Shown: positions 7,287 to 16,830 of the stretch, piece by piece | Layout of the letters: every line of letters begins with the position of its first letter | Position numbering within the stretch: position 1 is the stretch's first letter | From: Kuafuiihalomonas sp964473255 | GTDB lineage: Bacteria; Myxococcota; Kuafuiibacteriia; Kuafuiibacteriales; Kuafuiibacteriaceae | Reading direction: 5' to 3' | Length of the DNA: 64,000 bases | Assembly (NCBI GenBank): GCA_964473255.1 | Contig: CAYYOT010000015.1 | Location: 11,370-75,369, forward strand | Position numbers and translations under genes: made by a program | The notes under the pieces: model-generated | Told to the model about the DNA's origin: nothing | Databases searched by the model: none | The model's input: the letters and a program-made list of their open reading frames with translations, nothing else

Positions 7287-9380
7287 TCAGGCAAACTCCA
7301 CGAGTCGCTCGATGCGTTCGATGATGGTCTCGACCGACGGCAGGACGGCGGCCAAGAGGCCCGGGTCATACGGCAACGGGATGTCACGGACCGCCAGACG
7401 ATCGACCGGCGCCTTCAAGAACATGAACGCCTCATGAGCGACCTCGGCGACGACTTCGGCGCCGAAGCCGGCGGTGAGAACGTCTTCGTGAAGGACCAGA
7501 CAGCGACCCGTCTTGGCCACCGAGTCCAGAACCGACTCCCGATCCCAGGGCATGAGAGTCCGCAGGTCGAGGATCTCGGCATCCGCTCTGGAGGCTTCGA
7601 CCGCGGCGACCGCCCGCTCCACCATGGAACCCCACGTCACGATGGTGAGCGCCGCGCCCGTACGAACCGGCCGCGCCCGTCCGAAGGGAACGACGTACGC
7701 GTCCCCCGGGTAGGGCCGCCGGGCGGATGCAGCATCGAGGAGGGTTCGATGCTCGAAGAAGAGCGTGGGGTCGTTTCCCCGAAGCGCACTACGGAGAAGG
7801 CCAACCGCGTCCTCTGCATTCGAAGGGTACAAAACCCTCCAGCCTACGGCGTGCGCGAACGACGCCTCGTCGCTCTGGCTGTGCCAAGGGTCGCCGCACT
7901 TGGCGAATCCGCCGGGCATGCGCACCACGATGGGCGCTGCGAAGCGATTGTTCGTGCGCCAGCGAACGGTTCCGGCATCGTTCAGCTGCTCCTGGGCCGG
8001 ATCAGCGTACTTGCGAAACTGGATCTCGGCGAGCGGCAGGAGACCGGCATACGCCATCCCCACGGCTCGTCCGATGATGCCTTCCTCGGATAGGCTGGTG
8101 TCGAACACGCGCTCGGTCCCGAACTTGTCTTGGAGTCCCAGTGTCGCGCCGTGCACCCCTCCTTTCGGTCCGATGTCTTCGCCGAAGAGCACCATCTTCG
8201 GATTCGCCGCCAGCTCGACGTCCATCGTGCGTCGGATGGCGGTGAGCATGTTGATCCGCGTCCCTTCCGGTTGCGGCTCCGGGGAGGAGGGTGCGTAGTC
8301 GTGACCGGCGGGCCACAGCCCACCAACCCGCTGCAGAAGCGGACGACCTTCGTCGTCGACCTCGGAAAAAACGTGCGTTTCGACCTTTTCCGGGTCGGGA
8401 GGAGGCCGCGCCAAAGCGGCATCCACCGCAGCTCGCACTTCGGCGTTCACGTCGTCTTCGAGGGCCTGCCACTCGTCTTCGGTCATCACGGCCGGCACCA
8501 GAGCTCGCCGCAGCTTGGGCAGCGGGTCACGCGCTTCTTCCGCCGAAACGATCGCTTCACTCTTGTAGGCTTGGGTGTCCTGGGCCGAGTGACCGCTCAA
8601 ACGAGGCACGCGCAAGCGACAGAGCGCCGGCCCGCGCCAAGCGCGAACATGAGCGACCGCCGCCATCAGAAGTCGGGCGGCGGTCTCCGGCTCCGTTCCG
8701 TCCCCATCGAAGATCTCGAGGTCCCGAAACGACGCGAGATTGGCAGCGATGTCGCCGCCCGGGGTCTGGCTCGTGGAAGGGACGGAGATACCGTAGCCGT
8801 TGTCCTCGATGTAGAGCAGCAAGGGGAGCTTCTGCGTCGTGGCCATCGTGAGCGCGGACCAAAACCCGTTGGTCGCAACCGAGCCGTCGCCGCCGAGAGC
8901 GACACCGAGCGCCCCTCGGTACGCTTCTTCTCCCAACACCCGAGCCCGGTACTGAACGGCCTGGGCCCACCCTGCGACCGGCGTGTACTGCGTGCCGACG
9001 CCACCGGCCATGGGGAGAACCTTCGCCGAGTCGACCGCCGGCAGATTACAGACCACTCCGATGTCGCGGCCATCGGAAAAGCCGCCGGACCGTCCGAGAG
9101 GGCCGGCAACCGCATCCTCGAACGAGAGCCCCAGGGACAGAAGCGTCGGTCGAGAGCGGTAGTAGCCGCTCGCGGCGTCGTGTGGATGGTTCAAAAGACA
9201 TCCCAAGATGATTTGCGCCATGTCGTGCCCCCGCGCCGAGAACTGATAGAGCACCTTCTTGGCCGGCACGAGCTCGGTCTCTTCGATGCGATCCATGGCG
9301 CGGGAGGCCAAGATCAGCCGGGCCACGCGGCGCCAGTCGATCGCGTCGGGCAGGGGGGACACAGTCGTCGAATCGGACAT
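7287..9380 (-). CDS. Fused E1 alpha-beta 2-oxoacid dehydrogenase
   Basis: A 697-residue thiamine-diphosphate enzyme in which the alpha and beta E1 chains, usually separate, are one polypeptide. Residues 1 to about 345 are E1-alpha: the ThDP motif runs from GGDGSVATNGFW (163-174) to IEDNGYGIS (191-199). Residues from about 375 to the end are E1-beta, with TAIRRTMDVEL, FGEDIGPKGGVHG, DTSLSEEGIIG and FFEHRTLLDA. The frame extends upstream, but ATG 9380 is preferred because it begins at the conserved alpha N-terminus and leaves room for the divergent kinase gene. It decarboxylates a 2-oxoacid (branched-chain or pyruvate) and reductively acylates the E2 encoded 3 bases downstream. Confidence in E1 identity is high, substrate is uncertain. 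Confidence 0.87.
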   Translation of the reverse strand: MSDSTTVSPLPDAIDWRRVARLILASRAMDRIEETELVPAKKVLYQFSARGHDMAQIILGCLLNHPHDAASGYYRSRPTLLSLGLSFEDAVAGPLGRSGGFSDGRDIGVVCNLPAVDSAKVLPMAGGVGTQYTPVAGWAQAVQYRARVLGEEAYRGALGVALGGDGSVATNGFWSALTMATTQKLPLLLYIEDNGYGISVPSTSQTPGGDIAANLASFRDLEIFDGDGTEPETAARLLMAAVAHVRAWRGPALCRLRVPRLSGHSAQDTQAYKSEAIVSAEEARDPLPKLRRALVPAVMTEDEWQALEDDVNAEVRAAVDAALARPPPDPEKVETHVFSEVDDEGRPLLQRVGGLWPAGHDYAPSSPEPQPEGTRINMLTAIRRTMDVELAANPKMVLFGEDIGPKGGVHGATLGLQDKFGTERVFDTSLSEEGIIGRAVGMAYAGLLPLAEIQFRKYADPAQEQLNDAGTVRWRTNNRFAAPIVVRMPGGFAKCGDPWHSQSDEASFAHAVGWRVLYPSNAEDAVGLLRSALRGNDPTLFFEHRTLLDAASARRPYPGDAYVVPFGRARPVRTGAALTIVTWGSMVERAVAAVEASRADAEILDLRTLMPWDRESVLDSVAKTGRCLVLHEDVLTAGFGAEVVAEVAHEAFMFLKAPVDRLAVRDIPLPYDPGLLAAVLPSVETIIERIERLVEFA

Positions 9381-9389
9381 GACGGTTCG

Positions 9390-9403
9390 CCGCCGCGCGG
9401 CGG
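9390..9403. promoter_or_regulatory. 14-base GC palindrome between the divergent E1 and kinase genes
   Basis: CCGCCGCGCGGCGG is a perfect palindrome, 10 bases upstream of the E1 start codon and about 96 bases upstream of the kinase start. Its position suits an operator for the dehydrogenase operon. In such G+C-rich DNA it could also be chance. Confidence 0.3.
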
Positions 9404-9498
9404 GGCTTCGGGCATGACACGCCTCCCCTTCGAGATCAAACGGCAGTGCCTTGGCTCGACTCTCGCATGGGAGACTGACATATCGCTCGGACCAACCC

Positions 9499-10899
9499 AT
9501 GCGTCTATCGACCCAGCTCCTGATCGCGATGGTGGGTCCGGCCGCAGTCGTGCTCGGGGTTGCGCTGTGGGCGGTCGAGCGTACCGCGGGAGCCGCGCTG
9601 GACCGCGCCCTGGGCGAACGACTGACGGCGGTCGCTGCCGCCGCAGTGACCCGAGCTTCGACGCGCGTGCTCCTTCTGCAGCCGGGGGATGACGCAACCC
9701 GGACGGCCAAGAACCTCAAAGCCAAGCTGAACGAACTTCAGCGAGCGACGGGGGTCGCCCGCATCCAGCTGGTCCGGGCCGAAGACGACACGCTGCTCGT
9801 CGACAGTATCGGTCAGCGACGACTCGGTGACCCGTATCTGCGGGCTCGCTTCGACCGCTACGAACTCGACCGCGTCGCCGGCGGCGAGAGTAGCTCCTCG
9901 GTGCTCTTCGAGGGCCCGGACGGTCGACCCTTCAAGACGGGCTACGCCCCCCTCGCGATCGACGACGAGGGCGTCGTCGTCTACGCCGCGGTATCCGCCC
10001 CGGCCGACTACACCGATGAGTTGGTTCGCCTGCGCCAAAGCTCCGTGGCCATCGCGCTCCTCGCGCTCACCGCCTTGGCTCTCTTCGCCCTGGCCACGGC
10101 CCGGCGGCTGGCGGTGCCCCTGGCCCGGCTCGCGGAAACGGCGGAGGCGGTAGGTTTCGGGCAGCTCGACGTCGAGGTTCCGACCTCGGGCCCGTCCGAG
10201 GCTCAGGTGCTCGGCCAGACCATGCAGGCCATGATCCGGGACCTGAAGGCTCGAGACACGCGGATGCAGATGATGCTGGCCGGTATCGCGCACGAGGTCC
10301 GAAACCCTCTGGGAGGCATCGAACTCTTCGGAGGACTCCTCCGAGAGGACATCCCATCCACGGATCCCCGGCGAGAGTACGTGGACCGAATTCTCACGGA
10401 GCTCCAAACGCTGTCGGCGACGGTCAACGACTTTCTCGAGTACGCTCGAGAGCGGCCCGCCGAGGTGGCGACCGAGGATGCCCGCGATCTGGTCGAACGA
10501 GCCACCGTGATGGCCGAATCACGAGACAAGCCGGTGGAAATCATCACGCACGCCGAGACCGTCGAACTGCAGGTGGACGGCGATCGCCTCGGACGCGCCC
10601 TGCTGAACGTGCTCAGAAACGCCGTCCAGGCGGCGCCCGAGGGGGGAACCGTTCGCTGTACGGCTCGGCGGGCCGGCGAAATGTGCGAGATCGCCGTCGA
10701 AGATTCGGGCCCCGGTGTTCCCGAGGAGGCCCATGACCGGATCTTCGAGCCCTTCTTCACCACGAAGGAAAAGGGCACCGGCCTCGGCCTCGCACTCGTG
10801 AAAAAGACGGTGCTCGACCATGGAGGAACGATCGAGGTCGACCGTTCGGAGCTGGGAGGGGCTCGCTTCGTGATTCGCGTTCCCACGCGGATGGTCTAG
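9499..10899 (+). CDS. Membrane sensor histidine kinase (NtrB-like, HAMP)
   Basis: A 466-residue sensor kinase. TM1 is at about residues 5-26, a periplasmic sensor region of about 150 residues follows, TM2 is at about 181-200, then HAMP (201-254). The phosphoacceptor box GIAHEVRNPLGG gives His265. The ATPase domain has LLNVLRNAVQAA (N box), VEDSGPGVPEEA (G1) and GTGLGLALVKK (G2). ATG 9499 places TM1 directly after the start. The response-regulator gene begins 9 bases after the stop, so the two form a cognate two-component pair controlling sigma-54-dependent genes. The periplasmic domain is not one I recognise. The gene is divergent from the E1/E2 operon with 118 bases between starts. Confidence 0.9.
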   Translation: MRLSTQLLIAMVGPAAVVLGVALWAVERTAGAALDRALGERLTAVAAAAVTRASTRVLLLQPGDDATRTAKNLKAKLNELQRATGVARIQLVRAEDDTLLVDSIGQRRLGDPYLRARFDRYELDRVAGGESSSSVLFEGPDGRPFKTGYAPLAIDDEGVVVYAAVSAPADYTDELVRLRQSSVAIALLALTALALFALATARRLAVPLARLAETAEAVGFGQLDVEVPTSGPSEAQVLGQTMQAMIRDLKARDTRMQMMLAGIAHEVRNPLGGIELFGGLLREDIPSTDPRREYVDRILTELQTLSATVNDFLEYARERPAEVATEDARDLVERATVMAESRDKPVEIITHAETVELQVDGDRLGRALLNVLRNAVQAAPEGGTVRCTARRAGEMCEIAVEDSGPGVPEEAHDRIFEPFFTTKEKGTGLGLALVKKTVLDHGGTIEVDRSELGGARFVIRVPTRMV

Positions 10900-10908
10900 G
10901 TTCGGGTC

Positions 10909-12351
<1,443 letters not shown>

Positions 12352-12412
12352 CGATGACGGGACCCTCGAACCATGTCGACCTTCTGGTACGCGTCTTGCG
12401 ACACAGTGCAGC

Positions 12413-13543
12413 GTGGCGTCCCTCTGGACCCGATCGGCCGGCCACGTGCTGGCGCTCTTCGCTCTGACGGCCACCGCGGAGGCCGCGCCGGAACCGGTCC
12501 GAGCTTCCGAGGAGGGGCGGGTCCGGGTCGAGACGGCGGCGAGGGCGGCGCGGTCGGCCGAGGACGCAGTCCAGGCGACCGAGAGCCAGCAGGCTGAGCT
12601 CGCCGCAGCCATCCTGGAGCGCAAGGCCAAGGGCGGCCCCAACGACGGACGTCTCGAAAGGCTGCTCCTCCGGTCGGTGGAGGCGGAGCGCGCCCTGGAG
12701 GACCTTCTCGACCGGCTGGACGCGCGGCGAAGGAACCTCCAGGCGGTCGCCAAGACCGAGCTCACGGCGGTCGACGACCGGCTCCGCGCCGCGGCGGCCG
12801 CGCTGGAAGCGGCCCCGCCGGACCGGCGACGGGCGGTGGCCCTCCAGATCCGCGACATGCTCGCGATCCGCGAGGCGATTTTGGAGCTGAGGCGGACGAG
12901 CGAGGCGCCGGTCGCGTTCGCCTTGCCGGCCGAGGCTTTCGACCTCACGGCCGACCCGCTGGACGGTCCCGAGGAGCTCCGCGACAAGGCGGACTTCGCT
13001 GAAGACGCTCGCGATAAGCTCCGAAAGAAGCGCAAGGAACTCGCCCGGCTCATCAAGGACCAGCGACGGACCCAGCGTCTGACCCGAGCGGCCCGAGACC
13101 TGGCCGTTGATGAGCGGCTCTTCGACGAGGACAGCCGGTCCGGCTCAAGCTCGCCGGCCCGCGGAGGCTCGACGGACCGCAGCGGAGCAGGAGGAGACGA
13201 GTCGGGTGTGCCCACGTCACCGGGCAACAATCCGAACGTCGACGGACCGAGGCTCGGCGCGGATGGCGATTTCGTCATCGAGGGTCCCGGCCGCCTCCCC
13301 GACACGGGCGGAGGCTCGCCTCCGGCGGAGGACGGCGGCAGCCAGAACTCGGCCGGGGGGCCCGCCGCCCTGGACCCGCTGCTGGCTCTCCAGCTCGAGG
13401 TCGGCCAGCTAGCCGAAGCCGGCGTGGACCTGGCATCGTTGGAGGCGATGCTCGACCAGGTCGCCCGCGTCGAAGCCGTCCTCTCGGCGCGGGCGCGGAC
13501 GATGCGCGCCAAGGCGCGTCGCCTCGAGTCCGACGTGAAATGA
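12413..13543 (+). CDS. Predicted exported coiled-coil protein, unknown function
   Basis: Not recognised as a known family. From GTG 12413 the product is 376 residues with a plausible signal peptide (Arg7, then HVLALFALTATAEAA). An in-frame ATG at 12335 would add 26 residues and overlap the regulator gene by 17 bases, burying the signal. Residues up to about 200 are Ala/Arg/Glu-rich and should form long helices or coiled coils, with another charged helix rich in Lys and Arg before a low-complexity Ser/Gly/Pro-rich region. A final helix includes DPLLALQLEVGQLAEAG. It ends in a 4-base ATGA overlap with the barrel gene, implying translational coupling. A periplasmic partner for that barrel is a reasonable guess (inference). 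Confidence 0.6.
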   Translation: MASLWTRSAGHVLALFALTATAEAAPEPVRASEEGRVRVETAARAARSAEDAVQATESQQAELAAAILERKAKGGPNDGRLERLLLRSVEAERALEDLLDRLDARRRNLQAVAKTELTAVDDRLRAAAAALEAAPPDRRRAVALQIRDMLAIREAILELRRTSEAPVAFALPAEAFDLTADPLDGPEELRDKADFAEDARDKLRKKRKELARLIKDQRRTQRLTRAARDLAVDERLFDEDSRSGSSSPARGGSTDRSGAGGDESGVPTSPGNNPNVDGPRLGADGDFVIEGPGRLPDTGGGSPPAEDGGSQNSAGGPAALDPLLALQLEVGQLAEAGVDLASLEAMLDQVARVEAVLSARARTMRAKARRLESDVK

Positions 13544-14739
13544 GGCGGCTCGCCCCATGGCTCGTGGGGCTCGTCGTGGGCGGCGGAGGCTTCCCCGCCC
13601 GAGGCCAGGTCGACTCCGCGGCGCCGGATCCGATCCGGCCGTCGGTCGAGGGCGACGCTTCGGACCGGGACACCCCGAGAGTCAGTGGAGCCCTGCGGGC
13701 GGCCGTGGGACCGGAGATCGACACCAATGCTCGACGTCAGATCGAGCTGCCCGACGAGCCCCCCGACGACACCGACTTCGACCTCCCGAGCGTCGTGACG
13801 GACGGTCTCCTCAAGGTCGTGATCGACGGCGGCGGCCGAATTCGGCTGGGAAGAGGATGGGAGCTTCACGGACAGCTCTTGGCGGGAGCGAAGCGCTTCG
13901 TGAACGAGAGCACCGAAGACCAGTGGGCCCAGCTGCTGTCCGCGGGTCTCGCCAAACGATGGGGGCGCGTGGTCATCGGTACGGACGGTTCGTTTCGCAT
14001 CAGCCGGATGCGACGAGCCGTCCGCAACTACTCCTGGCAGCAAGCGCGGCTGCAGACCGAAGTCGACTTGGGCGCCGGATGGGCGGTCGGCGGATGGGCC
14101 GGCTGGTTCGCCTACCAGTTCGAGCCCCGCGAAGAGTTCACGTACTCCGGACCTCAAGGCGGCGTCTTCGGGCGGTACGCCTTCGCCCGACCGTGGACGC
14201 TCTACGCCTGGGTCGACGGCTGGCTGAAGGACTACGACAGTACGATCTTGGTCGGCACGCCGGTGGGGCCTCGCTTCTGCGAGGCCGAAGAACCCGACTG
14301 CGCCGACCGAGAGGACACCGAGCTGCGGACCGGGATCCGCGTGCAGTGGAGCGGGAAAGTCGTAGGTGCGCTGGGGTACGACCTGCGGCTTCTACGGTCC
14401 AACTCGGAACCACCGCTGGAAGACCTGGATCTGCACCGGGTCAGCGGCTTCGTCAGCGTACCGGTCGTCTGGGAAATCCTGGCCACGGCTCGATGCGCGC
14501 TCCAGCTGCGGTTCGGTGACTCCCCAACCTTCGACCTGGCCCTGGGAGACGAGGACGAAAACCGCAACAAGTGCCAGCTCCAGGTTCGTCGCCCGATCAC
14601 GCCGGCCCTCGACTTCGACATCCGGTATGCGGCCTACTGGTACCGCATCGAGGGCGGCCCCAGCGCCCCCGACCTGGAGTACCTGCGTCAGACCGTATTC
14701 GCGGGCATCAGCTTTCGAACCGGGTCGGCCGGCCGCTGA
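13540..14739 (+). CDS. Predicted outer-membrane beta-barrel protein, unknown function
   Basis: A 399-residue protein with an N-terminal signal (MRRLAPWLVGLVVGGGGF, cleavage probably after ARG-Q). The mature part has alternating hydrophobic/polar strands with many Trp, Tyr and Gly, for example WELHGQLLAGAKRF, WAVGGWAGWFAYQF and WTLYAWVDGWL. The last strand is QTVFAGISF, though a short Arg-ending tail follows rather than a terminal Phe. This resembles outer-membrane barrels of about 14-16 strands. The start overlaps the upstream coiled-coil gene by ATGA. No sequence-specific family assignment can be made. Its stop codon sits in the loop of a perfect inverted repeat at 14728-14749. Confidence 0.6.
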   Translation: MRRLAPWLVGLVVGGGGFPARGQVDSAAPDPIRPSVEGDASDRDTPRVSGALRAAVGPEIDTNARRQIELPDEPPDDTDFDLPSVVTDGLLKVVIDGGGRIRLGRGWELHGQLLAGAKRFVNESTEDQWAQLLSAGLAKRWGRVVIGTDGSFRISRMRRAVRNYSWQQARLQTEVDLGAGWAVGGWAGWFAYQFEPREEFTYSGPQGGVFGRYAFARPWTLYAWVDGWLKDYDSTILVGTPVGPRFCEAEEPDCADREDTELRTGIRVQWSGKVVGALGYDLRLLRSNSEPPLEDLDLHRVSGFVSVPVVWEILATARCALQLRFGDSPTFDLALGDEDENRNKCQLQVRRPITPALDFDIRYAAYWYRIEGGPSAPDLEYLRQTVFAGISFRTGSAGR

Positions 14740-14749
14740 GTCGGCCGGC
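14728..14749 (+). terminator. Perfect 8-base hairpin containing the barrel gene's stop codon
   Basis: GCCGGCCG (14728-14735) pairs with CGGCCGGC (14742-14749) around a 6-base loop that contains the TGA stop of the outer-membrane barrel gene. No T-run follows, so it could be an attenuating or RNA-stabilising hairpin rather than an intrinsic terminator. Confidence 0.35.
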
Positions 14750-14771
14750 GACATCTGCTAGCATCGGGACC

Positions 14772-15182
14772 GTGACCGACGATAGGAAGCGGGCCGAACG
14801 ACATCACCGCGAGTTCAAGCTGGTGTTCGACAACGGCGAGAGCTTCACGGCGGGACGGGTCTTGGACGTCTCGGAGACGGGTCTCTTTCTCGAAACTTCG
14901 GAGCCTCAGCCCCGCGGGAGCATTCTCACGCTCTTCCCTGTCGACAGGGAAGCCAGCGACATGTTCGAGCTGGAGGCGGAAGTCGTGCGTGTCGTGCCCG
15001 ACGACCCCGATACGGACTCGCTGGGAGGTATGGGCCTGCGCTTCTTGAAGCCCGACGAAGTCCGCAGTCAGATCGACGCGCTCATCGATGCCCTCACCGC
15101 CCGGGACGCCAACGGCGTGCGCGACCCGCTCCTCGGGGTCCGTGTTCCGCGGTCGAGTCCGGCGGCAGAGCCCGAGGATTGA
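14772..15182 (+). CDS. PilZ-domain protein (c-di-GMP binding candidate)
   Basis: A 136-residue soluble protein. The PilZ signature is visible as RKRAERHHRE (RxxxR-like) followed by DVSETGLFLET (D/NxSxxG). Strands such as GSILTLFPV and FELEAEVVRV follow and the domain closes with GGMGLRFL. PilZ domains bind cyclic di-GMP and switch partner proteins, often in motility, polysaccharide or stalk regulation. GTG 14772 was chosen because it starts directly before the RxxxR element; the frame is open further upstream but overlaps the barrel gene. The arginine motif is not perfectly canonical, so binding should be considered probable rather than certain. It ends 4 bases from the convergent erpA gene. 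Confidence 0.8.
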   Translation: MTDDRKRAERHHREFKLVFDNGESFTAGRVLDVSETGLFLETSEPQPRGSILTLFPVDREASDMFELEAEVVRVVPDDPDTDSLGGMGLRFLKPDEVRSQIDALIDALTARDANGVRDPLLGVRVPRSSPAAEPED

Positions 15183-15186
15183 GCGT

Positions 15187-15558
15187 TCAGGAAGAGAAGC
15201 TCGAACCGCAGCCGCAGGTGGTGACGGCGCTGGGGTTGTCGAATTTGAAGCCGGCCCCCGAAATGCCCATGACGTAGTCGATGGTCGTGCCTTCGAGATG
15301 CATGGCCGAGATGGGATCGACGAAGACCGTCAACCCCTCGAAGCTCATCTCGAAGTCGCCGAACTTCGCCTGGTTGTCGAAGTCGAGTCCGTACTGGAAA
15401 CCGGAACATCCTCCGCCCTGCACGAAGACGCGGAGCCCGTGGCCCTCGAGCTTCTCGGCCTCCATCGCCTCTTGCACCATCTCGATCGCTTTGTTCGTCA
15501 GCAGAAGCGGCGGCTCTTCGGTAGGCGCCAGGACGACGTGCGCATGCTCTTCGGTCAT
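15187..15558 (-). CDS. erpA: Iron-sulfur cluster insertion protein, ErpA/IscA family
   Basis: A 123-residue A-type carrier that receives Fe-S clusters from the scaffold and delivers them to apo-proteins. The three invariant cysteines are present: Cys51 in GGCSGFQYG, and Cys115 and Cys117 in TTCGCGSSF. The central LTVFVDPISAMHLEGTTIDY is typical. A poorly conserved 16-residue N-terminal extension precedes the domain. No other isc or suf gene is in the window, so it stands alone, as ErpA genes often do. ErpA versus IscA cannot be decided from sequence alone. Confidence 0.88.
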   Translation of the reverse strand: MTEEHAHVVLAPTEEPPLLLTNKAIEMVQEAMEAEKLEGHGLRVFVQGGGCSGFQYGLDFDNQAKFGDFEMSFEGLTVFVDPISAMHLEGTTIDYVMGISGAGFKFDNPSAVTTCGCGSSFSS

Positions 15559-15647
15559 GCCGCTAGGTTAACCACAGGCTGCGCCAGGGCAAGGCGGAAT
15601 CGGCGTCCTCGGCAGACAGAGCCCCAACCCCAGGGTATGGCCGAGGC

Positions 15648-16094
15648 ATGCCCCGCTTCACCCACCGGTTCACGGTCCGCGCCGACGTCGACGCCGTCCG
15701 CGACTTCCATGACGACCCCAGCGCGCTGAAGCGTCTCAGCCCACCGGGAACCGCGGTTCGGCTCCACGCATTCGGACCGATGGCCGAGGGCATGGTGGCC
15801 GACTTCACGCTCTGGCTCGGACCGCTGCCCATCCGCTGGGAGGCCGTCCATCGCGACGTTTCTCCGACCGGGTTCACCGACATCCAGCGCCGAGGCCCCA
15901 TGGCCGCCTGGACTCATCGACATCGCTTCGAGCCAAAGAGCGATGGCGAGACCGACGTGGTCGACGAAATCCAGTACGAGCATCCGCCCGGAGTCCGAGG
16001 GATCGGCACGCGCCTTCTCTTCGGCCGGCTCCCGCTGAGCATCCTCTTTGCGCACCGGGCTCGGGCAACACGTCGAGCCCTGGAGGCTCAATAG
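15648..16094 (+). CDS. SRPBCC (START-like) domain protein
   Basis: A 148-residue cytoplasmic protein. The start PRFTHRFTVRADVDAVRDFHDDP, the central WEAVHRDVSPTGFTD and the C-terminal helix LSILFAHRARATRRALEA fit the SRPBCC/cyclase-like fold, which encloses a hydrophobic ligand pocket. The family includes polyketide cyclases, lipid carriers and many uncharacterised proteins, so the ligand is unknown. It is divergent from erpA (89 bases between starts) and its 3' end overlaps the convergent small membrane-protein gene by 7 bases. Confidence 0.7.
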   Translation: MPRFTHRFTVRADVDAVRDFHDDPSALKRLSPPGTAVRLHAFGPMAEGMVADFTLWLGPLPIRWEAVHRDVSPTGFTDIQRRGPMAAWTHRHRFEPKSDGETDVVDEIQYEHPPGVRGIGTRLLFGRLPLSILFAHRARATRRALEAQ

Positions 16095-16558
16095 CGTCGG
16101 CGACCGACGAGGTGGATCGGATACTCGACCGCAAGATTTCTGTCGTGGGGCGCCTCGATGACCGTACGGAGAAGGATCCGGTCGGGGGTTCGCTCGTCCA
16201 GCGGCAATAGAAACTCCAAATAGCCCGAGGAGACCGTCGCATCGAAGGTCTCCTCGAACACGACGCGGGTCGCACCCTCGACATCGACCTCCAGCCGGAG
16301 ATCGCGTCGCCCGGTTCCTCCGAGGCGAAGGTCGAAGGCCAGGCGCTGCGGGCGAGGTAGACGGTTGACCCGCCCGGCGACGAGTCGGGTCGGCCCCGAC
16401 TCGAGCTGCCCGAACACGGACACGAGGCCCACCGGACCCGAGGCATCGTGGGCGCCCGCGCACGTCGGACCACCCGCTCGCAGATACCCGTACCCCGCCA
16501 CACACAGACCGAGAACGGTCCAGAAAACCACACCTGCCATTCCACGAAGACCCGACAT
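16088..16558 (-). CDS. Small membrane-anchored protein, unknown function
   Basis: From ATG 16558 the product is 156 residues. One hydrophobic segment near the N-terminus (MAGVVFWTVLGLCVAGYGYL) should anchor it in the inner membrane with the rest outside, followed by a strand-rich region (LAFDLRLGGTG, DLRLEVDVEGATRVVFEETF, ILLRTVIEAP) suggesting a beta-sandwich. A longer frame from 16651 would put 31 polar residues before the membrane segment and is less likely. I do not recognise the family. It is convergent with the SRPBCC gene. Confidence 0.55.
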   Translation of the reverse strand: MSGLRGMAGVVFWTVLGLCVAGYGYLRAGGPTCAGAHDASGPVGLVSVFGQLESGPTRLVAGRVNRLPRPQRLAFDLRLGGTGRRDLRLEVDVEGATRVVFEETFDATVSSGYLEFLLPLDERTPDRILLRTVIEAPHDRNLAVEYPIHLVGRRRY

Positions 16559-16830
16559 CCGCTCTCCGGCGGTATCAACCCTCGAGACGAACCACCAAGG
16601 ATGTGAATCATTGGCACAGCGCGACGCTCCTGTCGCCCTAATCGTACTCACCGGTCAGTATCGTGAGGGCTGCGCCCTCGGCCCGGCCCTTGCTGCACTG
16701 CACCGTGGGTTCGGGGCGCTCCTGCTCAACCAGTAAGTGCCGTTGCCGTGTTCAGTCGGGGGCGTCCCGAGCCCATCACTTGGAGGGGCGGGCCCACCCG
16801 GACTACAAGGCGGGGAAGCCGCGTTCGCCC
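16559..16830. other. Non-coding interval between divergent genes
   Basis: This 272-base stretch separates the start of the small membrane-protein gene (minus strand) and the GAF histidine kinase gene (plus strand). I see no convincing ORF, RNA gene or repeat in it. It probably carries the two divergent promoters. I looked for a sigma-54 -24/-12 element: TTGGCAC at about 16613 lacks a correctly spaced GC. Confidence 0.5.

Noticed and set aside
16612..16635. Possible sigma-54 promoter (TTGGCAC) before the GAF histidine kinase
   Set aside because: The GC that should stand 10 bases after GG is off by one, so the -24/-12 spacing is wrong.
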